64,000 nt of DNA from Timema cristinae (taxonomy: Eukaryota > Arthropoda > Insecta > Phasmatodea > Timematidae): the NCBI GenBank assembly GCA_039000515.1, contig JBCFYV010000001.1:59268234-59332233 (forward strand), given 5' to 3'. Positions 38,919-49,446 of this stretch are shown in pieces; the stretch's first letter is position 1; each line of letters opens with the position of its first letter. Under the pieces are notes generated by a model, which was not told where the DNA came from, did no database searches, and worked only from the letters and a program-made list of their open reading frames with translations. Position numbers and translations under genes: made by a program.

Positions 38919-40283
38919 GATCTATTATTCTAATTTGAGTTGAGATATAATTAAGTAGATTGATTTTAAACTGTTCATAGTAATATATATGTATGAAACA
39001 ATGCATGGATCAAAAACAATTTGTCATAAATAAAATGATAGATATTAGGAAAATTGTAGATCACAAATAAAAGTAAAAACAACCAACACACATTTACACA
39101 CAAATTAATATTTCGATGCTATTTTAACATCTTCCTCAGAAAGTAGTAGTAGACTGAACAGGTCTGAATTCCTGGGGAATATGTTATAATAGCATCAAAA
39201 TATTGATGTGTGTGTAAATATGTGTTAGTGTTTTACTTTATTTGTGCTCCATCATTTTCCTAATAACTGTTCATAGTAATAAATTAAAGGCCCCCCCTTG
39301 AATCGTTTGAGGCGGCACAATAACAGCTGACCTGTCTTGTTAACTTTATTTTTGCTATGTGTAAAGTGGGTTCTTATCCCTAGTCTTTTAACATTTACTA
39401 AATAACTAGATTTTTGTGCCACTTAAGTTGTGTAGACAATAAAATAGTGGTGTTGCATCTGAGATCAAATTAGACTTAATTGGAGCTCTTTAAAGTTTTT
39501 CTGTGTTTGTCCTTTATATTATTCCTTTTACATGTTCCTATCTAAGTGGTCTATCATTATTACAAGTTTCCTTTTCCCCACTTTTGTTTTTTTGGTTTCC
39601 CCTTTTAGGGAGTTACATTGAATGTTTAACATTCCTCCTTGATAAGTTCCGATAGAATGAAACCTAGGCGGGTATTGGCGGTGTTGATAATTTTCTTTAA
39701 GAAGCAACCATTACCTCTTTGTCAAATGGCAGCATTGTAAAGTGAGAACTGTGTTCTTCTTTTCATTGTAAAGCCATATGTGTTTATCCTTTTAAAATGT
39801 TTCTATCTTCCTTTCCGGGTTCCTTCTTCCCAAATATAATACATGTGTTTCAATTCCTCGAATCCCAGCACAGATTTATCTGATTGCCAAACCCTTCCTT
39901 CACCGTGACAAGACGTGTATATTCACAACTTGTGAATGGTGGAATTGCAGATATCCACCGTGGTTCGGATTCCACGTTAAACTGTAAGTCCTTCCATTTC
40001 ATCTCAACAATCACCTTACCATTACACATTAGCATAAGTGTGTATAACCCAACGGGTAGTAAGACATGGTGTTTGGTTATAATAATAATAATTATAATAC
40101 TGTGTTACTTTTAACGTTGACTATTGATAAACCTTCTCACAACTTAGCATCTTTGATGTGTTCATGGTCTTTTTCACCCATATAGTTGTATGTATATCTT
40201 TCAAAATATGAGGGGTGAGTGTGTGTATGTATGCATAAAATGCAACTCCTGTCACATCTGAAGTGTTTTACATGTTCTTGTAG
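38919..40283 (+). other. Intron containing a fold-back element
   Basis: This is non-coding apart from the fold-back element at 38,969-39,281. No acceptor/donor-bounded coding segment was seen until the TTCTTGTAG acceptor at 40,283. Confidence 0.45.
38969..39281. mobile_element. Fold-back (inverted-repeat) element with 17-bp flanking direct repeat
   Basis: The left arm (39,043-39,130) and the right arm (39,181-39,265) are imperfect reverse complements over about 85 bases. For example TATTAGGAAAA and GATGCTATTTTAACAT on the left pair with ATGTTATAATAGCATC and TTTTCCTAATA on the right. Weaker pairing extends a further 10-13 bases into the loop. The whole is bracketed by a perfect 17-base direct repeat, AACTGTTCATAGTAATA, at 38,969-38,985 and 39,265-39,281. 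About 57 bases lie between the left direct repeat and the left arm but none on the right. The structure fits a MITE or fold-back insertion with an unusually long target duplication, or a partly deleted element. It carries no coding sequence. Confidence 0.7.
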
Positions 40284-40425
40284 GGTTCCAACAGCAGCGG
40301 CCAAAGATCATGGTATTGAAGCTGCATCAGTTAGCCAATTTATCGCAACGACTAAAGAGGAGGAGTGGAGGGGAGGAAGAATGTGACACAAGGGAACCTC
40401 CCAGCATGAGTTTGGCTCAAAACAG
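40284..40425 (+). CDS. Basic/Leu-rich exon of a probable ZFC3H1-like gene
   Basis: The exon is bounded by TTCTTGTAG and AAAACAG|GTTGAG. One frame reads QQQRPKIMVLKLHQLANLSQ, then RLKRRSGGEEECDTREPPSM, which looks like the end of a coiled coil followed by a basic stretch that could serve as a nuclear localisation signal. A second frame is open for about 35 codons (VPTAAAKDHGIEAASVSQF) but then meets TGA. I prefer the first frame because it stays open through the donor and matches the coiled-coil style of the preceding exons. The donor is only moderate. Confidence 0.4.
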
Positions 40426-42300
40426 GTTGAGAATGAAAACCAGAATCTTTCTAGTACTTTTACATGAGACTCGTCTGGTCAGCTTTTCCCACGCACAAAC
40501 AAAATGACAAACTGATGTATCAATATCTTGTAGTGATAAAAACTAAACCTGCAACTCCGAGATGAAAAAAGTAAATTATTTGATGTCAGAGCAATAATTC
40601 TTGTACAGATTTGCAGTCATTAAGTTTTTAAAAAACCAATAAAGAAGATCCAAAATTAAAGAACGAATGAAAATAGCGAAACAAAAAATTTGGGGATTTC
40701 CTGGACAAAGATACAAAAAGAGTTGGTGAATATGAAGATTTGGGTCTTGTCAAACAATTTGGAACAAATGTGTGTTGTAACTCCTGAAGGATTGGTGGGT
40801 GAATAAAGTGGTGCTAAATGCTAACTCGTTTGAATACATTCCATTTTCAAGCAAGATTCTGCTGATGATGAAGATTGACTTACGAAGAACCAACGACCTC
40901 CTCCTTATCTTCAAACTGAAGTGGACCTAATATTTATTTATAATGTAATTTTTAGCATGTTAGTATAAGGCAATTATTTTTTAAAGCTCTAATTTAAAAA
41001 AAAAATAGTTTCTTTTTAAAAAAATTTTTACCTTTCTTTTAACTCTTTTTTAATTAATGTAAAAGTACAAAGGTGTCCATAAACCTTTAACTGAACAGTT
41101 ATATTAAAGAAATATTAAAAAGATCAGAAAAAAATATTTGAGCTTAAATTCAGTTCTGAAATTTTAATTCATTCTCTTCGGGTTCGCTCACTTAAAATTA
41201 AAAAGTAACTTCCCAAAACCAAAAAACCATTAAACCCTAGCTTGTGTTTCGGCCATTTACCATAAAACAACAGAAAATGTCACCTTGACTCACCAAAAGA
41301 TTTTTTTATGGCCTAAGGGATAATTCGGCCGGAGGAAAAAATAAAAAACAGCAAGAGAGCAAAGTCAAATTAACAGGGGTTCCCTTGCTTTTTTTTTCCC
41401 TACATAAAATTTAAGGCTCTTCTAGAAACAGGATTTTGGGTTTACTTTTGGGTTTATTCTTACATCCTTTACATTGATGATGTAAAAAACAATGCAAAAG
41501 ATTTTCAAATTCAGTTTAATAAAACTTTTTTAATTTTTACCTAATTACACCCCAATTTTATTTCTCCCTAAAAAAAACAGTCTTTTTAAACCTTTAAACG
41601 CTTACACTATTTTAGCTTAATTATCTGCACTATAGGCAATGGGTTTCCCCCCCCACCCCCAAAAAAGGGGTCACTGGGATTTGTAGGATGAGGTCAAGAA
41701 GGTCTTAAAAAAAAATATTGGGATTTTGTTGTTAAAATTTTTAAAAATACATGATAAAACTGACATATTATAAAGGGAAATTATTTCAATACCAACAGTG
41801 ACAAAATTATTTACAATTAAATAACCCATTTACACTCGACCTACACTTGACTCAGCTATGTCAAATACTATACTAAAAACTCAACCAACATAGAATCATG
41901 GATGTCCAATAACCATACTACAAATTTAACCAACGTATAAATTGGCCACCTCCAATACTTATACTCAAAGATACCTACTCTTAAGGACCCAAGCCCATTG
42001 GCTCTCTAAATTTTTTTCTAAAGAACCTGTTAAACCCCTTTTAACCCACAAACCCAAAAATTAGGGCCAAAAAGTACAAGAAATACAGAATTAACTTAAG
42101 AGTAAAAAACAAATAGATAAAAATAGATTGTTTCGACAAAACCAAACCAAAATCGATTTGAGTATGAAAAGAATGTTTTGTTTTTAAAAAAAGCTGCCCA
42201 AGACAAGTAGAAAATATTACCAGCAGGAGACTAGTAGTAATTATGCGCACATAAGGAACTTATGGGGGCAATATAGAAATATTGTATATTTGATCATCTT
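40426..42300 (+). other. Intron stretch, partly smeared
   Basis: An open segment without a family match lies at about 40,800-40,920 (VVLNANSFEYIPFSSKILLM in one frame). It could belong to the decayed block that follows or be chance. From about 40,985 to 41,800 the texture deteriorates mildly toward homopolymer runs (for example CCCCCCCCACCCCC near 41,650). No supportable gene. Confidence 0.35.
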
Positions 42301-42574
42301 ATGACTTTCAATATACAATAAAACCAGAGTATTCTGCTAGCACTAGTTCAATTCATTGAATATCAAGTGCGAAGTTTATTTGTCTAACTGTATCATATTC
42401 TCACTAACTGTGTTTTGGAATGACTAATTAATTTGAAAAATCGAAAGACGCAGTTTTGCTTAATATTTTCAAATCACCATTCAATAAAGATTAAATTATT
42501 CTTTCATTAAAAAATTTTTGACTTTCATTTAATCAGGCTTTCCCAAAAGGGGAAAAAAAAAATAAAAAATAATA

Positions 42575-42793
42575 AAAACACTTGCAAACTTCAAAACACA
42601 TAAAGACCCCAATGCCACCAATAATTTCTTTAGAGTACCCACCAAATTGGTGTTGACATTCTGGCAGCAACTTAAGGATATACTAACGTTTGACTCAAAG
42701 CATACAGGAATGGTTTTAAAAGCAATTAATTTAGTATTAATGTCTACCTCTGATATGTACCCAGAAAAACTCCACTCGCTTACTAATCAGTAA
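42575..42793 (+). pseudogene. Decayed block, segment 1
   Basis: Seventy-two consecutive sense codons end in TAA. The composition is ordinary for a soluble protein and includes the stretch TFWQQLKDILTFDS. There is no ATG at the left edge, where the sequence is A-rich, so the reading frame is truncated on that side. No family is recognised. Confidence 0.45.
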
Positions 42794-43065
42794 AGAAATA
42801 TTAATTAATCAATAAGTTAATTTAAACTGCAATTTTAAAAACAAGATACAAACTTTAAAGATGTGTCTGGACCTGAAGAATGTCTTTTAAAACTTTCTGG
42901 TAAGTAGAAATTTGTGAATACAGTAAAAACCATAGTGGGTGTTAAAATATATTTGTATAAAAAGCCATAAGTATTAATAAAAAAAGTATTAAAATTGAGA
43001 AAATAAATCAACCCCAAATTTCAAGAACAGAAAAAAATTTATGTAACTACATTAAACAAACGTGA

Positions 43066-43449
43066 GAAATCATTTCAGTTCATTTGGTAGACTTAGAAAA
43101 ATTTCTCTCAAGGCTTTTTCTTGAAACCCAGTTTGAGAATTGTGATGGATGCGTACGTAAATATAATGATTTGAATAACAATCCACTGATAAGATAAATG
43201 GTAGTGGCAATTGCTGTGGTAATCAAGAGAGTTCAGCTAGTCAAAGAGAATGAGGAAGCCAATAATGATGGGAGAGACTGGTGGCTTATATTGACCCCGA
43301 ATTGTACAGCCAAATTTAAATTCCAGTTTTAAATTGTCCCATCAATCGCTGTTCACTTCTTTAATGTAAAAACTACCCCATTTAGGTTTCTTGAGATTGG
43401 AGATTTGAAATATTACCTTGTAATTGACGGGTTTTGTAAATGGTTGTAA
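43066..43449 (+). pseudogene. Decayed block, segment 2, one frame with two internal stops
   Basis: A single frame stays protein-like for about 127 codons, interrupted only by TAA near 43,198 and TAA at 43,330-43,332, and closed by TAA at 43,447. The sequence on both sides of each stop keeps the same character (for example DLEKFLSRLFLE before the first, RFLEIGDLKYYLVIDG after the second). Point nonsense changes in an old ORF explain this better than chance. Two Cys spaced C-x2-C occur in ENCDGCVRKY. No family is recognised. Confidence 0.5.
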
Positions 43450-43692
43450 AAAATGTAAATAACCCCTCCAAAATAGTACAACTTTTTGGTCTTAGCACCT
43501 GAGCCAAAGGCTAATTAACGATTTTAAGTGTTTAGTATAACGCCACCTCAAAATTTTTCATTGGTCTTTACAATCTTCCATTTTTAAAAAGATTAAAAAA
43601 TCAATATTTTAATACCTTTTTTACTAGAGGAAATGTTGTGGTTTGAAATTTCCCAAATTTTTTCAAATCAAAAAAAATTAAACAAATAATTT

Positions 43693-44036
43693 TTGGCTCT
43701 CAGTAGTTTTATTGAAATATTTTTTAAATATGTTCTACAAATGGAAGCTCTTCAAGGCACTTTAATATTTCCTTCGCGGAATGGACCACTATTAAATAAT
43801 TGGGGCAGAAACAGCAGTGGCGACTTGAAAAACTTTAAAGATGAGTTAATGACAAATAACCACATAATGTTGGTATAAGGCAAACTTATCATACAGGAAT
43901 TGTAGAATTTTCCCTCATTGTGGGAAGTTTAGTTGTAAAACATATCGGATTAAAACTCCACCAAACAATGGATCAACGTTTTATAGTTATAGAGGATATT
44001 TTCAATAATTTTACTATTAGCTGTGGATGCAGATGA
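43693..44036 (+). pseudogene. Decayed block, segment 3 (two overlapping frames)
   Basis: Sixty-one open codons at 43,693-43,878 are followed by an overlapping frame from about 43,866 to TGA at 44,034. The overlap near 43,870 is what a one- or two-base indel would leave. The second part is rich in Ile and Val (for example EFSLIVGSLVVKHIG). No family is recognised. Confidence 0.4.
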
Positions 44037-44078
44037 CCTATTTTTATCCATTAGTGCTGTAAAATATGATTAAATAGG

Positions 44079-44460
44079 ATGGCCGAGTTTAAAAGAAAGT
44101 TCGTTTGGAAAAGTATTATCCAGTGGTCAGCTCTAATTTGCAAAGCATGTCCTTTGCCGGAAGAAGATTTTGTGGTTACACTTTTTTTTGGGAGCAATGA
44201 AGCACTTCTTCTGACAAACAATATAATGAGCTCATAGACAAAAATCTGTAGAATTGCTTTGGCATTTTAGCTTAAAAAGTTTGGGGAAGCAATATGTTGT
44301 GGTGTTAATAGGATTGACAGCATTATTTAGGCTGTTTGTGCACTACATATTTATAAGAATTAAATCAAGAAGTCTTTTGCAATCTACGGTGCAAAACATA
44401 GTTGAGAGCCTTATCAAACCCAGACTAGGAAATTGTCAGACCAGCGTAAACTACCCTTGA
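44079..44460 (+). pseudogene. Decayed block, segment 4
   Basis: An ATG at 44,079 opens 52 codons that end in TAG at 44,235. After a short gap another open frame runs from 44,254 to TGA at 44,458. The first contains a Cys pair with C-x2-C spacing (ICKACPLPEED). The second has a hydrophobic stretch of about 20 residues (VVVLIGLTALFRLFVHYIF) that could be a membrane segment. No family is recognised. Confidence 0.4.
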
Positions 44461-44599
44461 TCTTAGAAACCCACTTTGTAATTTTCTTTTGTACCCCAAG
44501 GGTGCTTTGCCATATCAAAAAAGTTTTGCGTAAAATAGGTTAAATACTTGAATAAAATCATAGAACATTTGAAAAGAATTAACCTTATTGGGCTTCAAA

Positions 44600-44940
44600 T
44601 AATGGTGGCTAAAGACAGGAAAACGGGGAAAGGTGGGGGAATTTAACTAAAAGTAAGGAAATGTCAGGGAATCAAAAAATAGTTTTAAAATATCCATTAA
44701 TTTTGCAACCAAACACTTAAACAAAAGTTAATAATACTTGAATAAAATAACATAATTTTAAAATAACGAATAAAACTGTTTTTGTTTAGTTGATACAAAC
44801 TTTTTTTTTTAATATGTGATCAATAATAAATAAACAAAATTCATCATCCACCATTAAAAGTGGAAAAGGTAGTCAGGAAAATTGAAAAATGTTGCCTGGA
44901 AAAGTCAGGGAATTTTGTAAAATATGTTTTGTAGCCACCC
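44600..44940. repeat. Dispersed GGAAAA-rich repeat, copies inside the decayed block
   Basis: Two blocks (about 44,600-44,740 and 44,860-44,935) share ordered words with the repeats at 34,861-35,030 and 35,205-35,280. The coding-like character of the decayed block stops here and resumes after about 45,100, so the repeat probably inserted into the block or its spacer later. Confidence 0.4.
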
Positions 44941-45149
44941 AAATAATTTATTAGTTATTATTTTTGATATATTAGTTATTTCTTAACATAATTTACATAA
45001 TTTCTAGCAAATTTAGGAGAAGTAATTTATATTGATAATATAAAAAATATGTGTACTTAGGACTTGACTGTTTCTGATATTTCTTTTAAAAATTGTCCCT
45101 CAGGCCTTATCCTGAACATTTAGCTTGCTGTAATGAAAAACTGGTGTAA

Positions 45150-45650
45150 TTGTATGTACAAGGAGCAAGCAACAAAATTGACGTTGAAATCACAATTGTC
45201 TTTTATTGCAATAGAACTCCAAAAACATTTTCGTTAAAAAATTGTAAGCAACTTGTACAAAACGAATCTCCAGCAAATGAAATGAATTACTTGTCTGTAA
45301 CATTGACAAAAAGTGGAGAATGCATCCACTCCACTTACATGTCAATGTTGAATCAACACACTGTCACAATCAGCGGTGCTGACTCTGTGTTTACAATTGC
45401 TCTAACTTGAATACAGATGATAGAGCCAATAATACGTCATATCAAAATCCACATAATTATTATGGACACTCCGCCTTAAAATTGGGGTCCTGGCATGAAT
45501 GTTTTGTTCCCAACTTTTTCAATGCTATAAAAAGATATGGAAGTTATCCCGGATAGCATTGATGAAGGTACTGCACCCCTTAAGTTTATGGCCAATTCCC
45601 AAAGGGTCAAAAAATTTGTAGGCACACTGATATTCAAGCAACTTTGTTGA
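45150..45650 (+). pseudogene. Decayed block, segment 5
   Basis: An open frame of 86 codons (45,150-45,410) alternates hydrophobic and polar residues in a beta-strand-like way and carries several Cys and N-x-S/T sites (for example FYCNRTPKTF), as in an extracellular or structural domain. A second segment (45,495-45,650) with one in-frame TAA follows in another frame. No family is recognised. The identification of the fold type is inference. Confidence 0.4.
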
Positions 45651-46179
45651 CGTTTTGAGTTTGTGGTATGGAATTGCCTAGTTTAAAGAATGTATTGATC
45701 GAGATTCATTTAAATGGTGTACACATGAAGCTTGCATTGAAATTTTTGTGATCATAAACCATCATAACACATACTTGACTTGTTAGTGTATAATTTTTAT
45801 CATTCATATGGAAAATTTCAACTCTTTCTTCCATCTTTCTGTGATTTGCAAATTTTCGGCGACGTGAATATGGTCAAGAACAAGTGAAATCACATTCATT
45901 TTCGGCAGGTATCAAAAATGATTGCTACATTTCTTGAACTCCTGAGAAATTACAGACCTAAGTATGAAGCTTTCTGAGACAATTTTACTAAAAATCAGAA
46001 AATTTAAGTGTTGCACAGTTGAGGCTACTAAGAAGGAGGTTATTCTTTATTGATTAGATGATGCAAGTAACTAAAACATTTTCTTTTCAACACCCCAATA
46101 CCATCAGCTTTTTCAATTAAATTGTTGATACGATTGTAGAGTGCACTAGCACTCAATTCATGTCCAAAATTATGACTTA

Positions 46180-46437
46180 ATGGTAAATGTCAAACATTTT
46201 CTCACCGGAATGAGAAATGATGAACATTTAAATATGACTTTGACAGAGAAAGATTGGTTTTACACAGAAATAAGTTTAGCAATATCCGGAAAACTAGCAA
46301 GGAGAGGGTTGTCAGCTTGGCATCTGTGGTTGACTTTCTTAAGAAAAACAGCAAAAGACATGCTTCAAGAGTGGCTGAAGTTTGCTATAATCCTCCTGAT
46401 CCTATTGTCAAGCTTCACAGTAGATAAATCATTTTAA
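46180..46437 (+). pseudogene. Decayed block, segment 6
   Basis: The open frame runs for 85 codons, but from about 46,275 a neighbouring frame (VDFLKKNSKRHASRVAEV, then PPDPIVKLH) looks more protein-like, so a frame change is likely near there. Coding character fades after about 46,500. No family is recognised. Confidence 0.35.
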
Positions 46438-46499
46438 ATTGGCGCCTCTGCTTACACTCCAAACTTAACAAATGCCTCAATCAGTCGATGGTGATGAAT

Positions 46500-47185
46500 A
46501 ATTAAAGCAAATATAGAATATCTGAATCTCTTTACTCTACCACCATTTTAAAATAGCCTAAAATATATTTCTGCACTTTCTAATAAAACAACTTTGAACA
46601 CTGGCTTGACATGGTTAAATGGAATATTAAAATTTATTTATTCAAGTTTGCCATGTACTAGGAAAATAGGGAAATTCATAAAAATTTCGTAACAAGACTG
46701 GCATTTTTGTGAATTAGGGGTACTGAAGTGCAAGCTTTAAATAAATGTGTGTAGGTAGACAATGTTTTGAATATATATCTTATTCTCTCCCCAGCTTGAA
46801 GCTTTGAGTTATATATTTTCCCATCAAGCTCAATATATTTTTTTAATACCATTTACATGACGTCACAATATTCATTACAGTAAAAAATTAAATTTATTTC
46901 CTCTGTACTTAAATTCAACTTGTCTTAGACATTGGGGATCCCTTCTAGAAAACAGAAAATTTTTGCAGTAATAATTTCCAAAGTATAGAATTAAATGTCT
47001 GGACAACAGGCTTTTAAGCATGTACATAGTCATTAAACATACAATTAATATTTTTAGAGTAAAATACAAAAAATATACTAACCAAATTATATTGATGGTA
47101 CTTTTGCAAATGTTGAACAAGTTGTTCCCTCAGCTTTAGTGTGCTAGTGTGGGTGTGTGTGGCGTCCGTGTGTGTATGGTTATAG
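46500..47185 (+). other. Intron stretch before the 47.2 kb exon
   Basis: This is AT-rich non-coding sequence that ends in a GT-rich stretch (47,145-47,175) and the acceptor GTTATAG at 47,185. Nothing further is supportable. Confidence 0.45.
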
Positions 47186-47335
47186 GCTTGGCCTTGGAGC
47201 ACACCTCAGAGAGCAGTGCCTCTGGGACCAATACACAGGGACAAGGTCCTGGGAATTGACATCGATCCCAGCAGAACCACTGAAACATCGTGGACTTTAC
47301 CAGCTGATTGATTCACACCAGTATTACAGTCCATC
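47186..47335 (+). CDS. ZFC3H1: Exon of a ZFC3H1-like gene just before the zinc finger
   Basis: The acceptor GTTATAG is followed by a Ser/Gly-rich segment (LEHTSESSASGTNTQGQGPG). After a frame change near 47,245 comes IPAEPLKHRGLYQLIDSHQY, then YSPSP. In ZFC3H1 proteins a P-L-x-x-L ... S-P-L element leads into a conserved SYRF motif shortly before the finger, and this exon resembles the start of that element. A further one-base change in the CCC run near 47,332 would give SPLHLK, closer to that pattern. The GC content is well above the flanking introns. The exon end and the frame hand-overs are uncertain, and the SYRF part was not seen. Confidence 0.45.
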
Positions 47336-49327
47336 ACCCTCCACCTCAAATATCTATATGATACTATTTTACAAACCAACTAAGATGTTTTCATTTCACT
47401 TCCCATGTCTAGGTGGTCATTTTTACACTTAATTATTCATCTATCAGGATATATGAATAGTTACCATGTATAACTTTGTGATACATATGAATTAGTAATT
47501 CATATTAAACTTTAATTACTTAGGTAACTGAAAAGGGAGGCAGATTACTATAATTAGTATGTTTTATTTTAAGTAGATACACAAAATCTAATATAACATT
47601 TTAAATTTAAATTCTTAGGTATTTTCTTTGATTTTTAACCTTTATTACTAGACTGAATTTTTACTTTAGCATTGTTTTCACAAATTTTATAAAATTGTTT
47701 TATGCACCAAAATATGTCTTGGGCTTAATTTATCCATAATGCTTTTAAACTCGCAAATGTAAACAAAATTATTTTTTGTGGCATTTATTCTTTTAAACTT
47801 TACTAAACAAAATTACATTTCTTTATATTAAATAGGCCTGAAATTACATTTCTTTATATTAAATAGGCCTGAAATTACATTTCTTTATATTAAATAGGCC
47901 TGAAATGTCCTTTTTTTAAAATATTTTTTTTGAATTCGTAAAACCTTTTTACCTCATTGTAGGGCTTGGCTTTAATACTTGTGTAAAATAATATCATAAA
48001 CATAGACTAGTGTTTTGTACTTACACCTGTTAGCTTGCATGTGTAACAAACTAAATATTTAGAAATATGTAACTACATATGGTTGAGATGCCAACCCTGA
48101 GTTTTGAGTAAATATTTCAACAATAAAAGTAACGTATATAAGTAAAAGTGTTAATAATGTATGTTTTCTAAGAAACAAATGACAAAAACTGGCTTTGAGT
48201 CTCACATGAACAAAGTGTGTTTTAAGTGCTTATGTCTATCTTCAATCCCTTTGCATTCATTAAATAATCATTTTAGGGGTCTTCATAAACCACATAAACT
48301 ATTGTGGGAAGATGACGGGGGCGCTCTTATGTGTACATGGTGTCACTTAGGGGCAGGGTGGATACATAACACAGATATAATACTTACATTCTAATGCTGA
48401 AGAAATAATATTAGTCATGTTTTCAACCATTAATAAACATATTTATAGATAATTTTCAAATGTGTATTGTGTTGAAAATGTGAGTTAAGCACATACCTTT
48501 TGTTTACATATATTATTAATGAAATAATGACACTCGCTCTTGATTTGGAAAGTTACACAACAAAGGTTGGAGGGGTCAGGACTAAATGTCTACTTGGTGT
48601 TACTTTATAGGGGGAGGAGGGGGAGGGAGGTGATAGCTTTATAGATGATCTCTTATTAGTACATTTTAAAAAAAATTATTGCACAAGTCTAGATGTACAT
48701 CGGGCCAATAATAATATATTCAGATACATACACATGTTTTATTCAATTTTCCAAAAACTTTTGTCCATTTATTGCTTACAGAATATGTGTCAACATTTTA
48801 TCGTGTATATATTTTTGCCAACTATTGTCGTTAACAGAACAAATATTATTTTCAAACCTATTGCAGGCAAAAAAATGTGGGATATGTGATAAAAATAAGG
48901 AACTATTAGCCAAATGCTATATTTTCCTTGAAAATTGACCACATTGGGAAAAACTAATATAATTTTTATTGGTCACTCATGAATGTTAGCACTGCTCTTA
49001 GCCCCACTCTCTTGATAAATTATTTGTACAGTCCAATTTTCAGAGGAATTTGCCATTTAGAAAATACAAACACATCTTATTTACGGTAAAACATTGATAA
49101 CATTTAACTAAATTATTAGTTTGTTTTTATAGGTATATGTAATATTTATCAAATGGGACAGCTGTAGATTGCAGGGTTTGGCTAGTGAAATGTTAAAGTA
49201 GAGCTAGTAACTTTTCTGTCTGTAAATAAGTCCCTTCTGATAAAAAATTGGGCTAGCTACCCTCAAACATGCTACAGTTTTTTGGTTGTACAGGAAATGT
49301 GTTGTAAGATTTGTTGATCTGTGTCAG
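47336..49327 (+). other. Intron between the 47.2 kb exon and the zinc-finger exon
   Basis: Non-coding sequence. It contains the three-copy 31-bp tandem repeat at 47,810-47,902. A purine-rich G5/G5/G3 stretch lies at 48,610-48,630 and could form a G-quadruplex, though only three of its tracts are three or longer. ORFs here have no recognisable content. Confidence 0.45.
47810..47902. repeat. 31-bp tandem repeat, three perfect copies
   Basis: Copies at 47,810-47,840, 47,841-47,871 and 47,872-47,902 are identical (each starts AAATTACATTTC and ends AATAGGCCTG). A few further matching bases follow. The perfect identity suggests a recent duplication. Confidence 0.95.
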
Positions 49328-49446
49328 TCCTGATTGGGCGGTCAAGATTGACCCGTTGCACCCTCTGTGCCCCTATATCTTCGAGGAGCTTGTCGAGATG
49401 TGGAATGTCAGTTCCAGCACACCACCTGGCTCCACTGATGTACCAG
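49328..49446 (+). CDS. ZFC3H1: zf-C3H1 zinc-finger exon of ZFC3H1
   Basis: ZFC3H1 (fission yeast Red1 relative) links the nuclear exosome to polyadenylated RNA. Its signature is a single Cys3His finger of the form C-x7/8-C-x4-C-x3-H with an aromatic/Gly pair in the first loop. After the acceptor GTGTCAG, phase +1 reads PDWAVKIDPLHPLCPYIFE. From 49,388 another frame reads ACRDVECQFQH. Together these give all four ligands: Cys at 49,368 and, after the frame change, Cys 49,391, Cys 49,406 and His 49,418. The join needs one extra G in the GG at 49,385-49,386, and that would also supply the conserved Gly. As it stands the exon is frameshifted inside the finger. A third frame (HHLAPLMYQ) is open from about 49,420 to the donor CAG|GTTGGG, which suggests a second indel. 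The later helical-repeat exons would lie to the right, in smeared sequence. Confidence 0.7.

Larger units (their letters stand above)
42300..46500 (+). pseudogene. Large decayed coding block of unknown family, inside an intron
   Basis: Over about 4.2 kb the + strand carries a chain of open segments of roughly 40-90 codons, one after another in shifting frames, with balanced protein-like composition unlike the surrounding intron. The main segments are 42,575-42,793, 43,066-43,449 (two in-frame TAA), 43,693-43,878, about 43,866-44,036, 44,079-44,237, 44,254-44,460, 45,150-45,410, 45,495-45,650 (one in-frame stop) and 46,180-46,437. The minus strand shows nothing comparable. Such a chain is expected from one or more long ORFs that have gathered stops and indels. 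I recognise no motif of a transposase, reverse transcriptase, integrase or polymerase. An old insertion of a mobile element or large DNA virus, or a dead host gene, are all possible. It sits in the same orientation as the host gene, between its 40.3 and 47.2 kb exons. Confidence 0.5.

Noticed and set aside
38674..39006. 110-codon minus-strand ORF
   Set aside because: It overlaps the coiled-coil exon on the other strand and runs into intron sequence. It is a shadow.
42041..42250. Minus-strand ORF with a signal-peptide-like N-terminus
   Set aside because: The hydrophobic composition comes from A/T-rich sequence. There is no splice context and no family match, so I do not call a gene.
48610..48630. 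Possible G-quadruplex
   Set aside because: Only three G tracts are three or longer, so it is kept as a remark in the intron entry and not as a feature.
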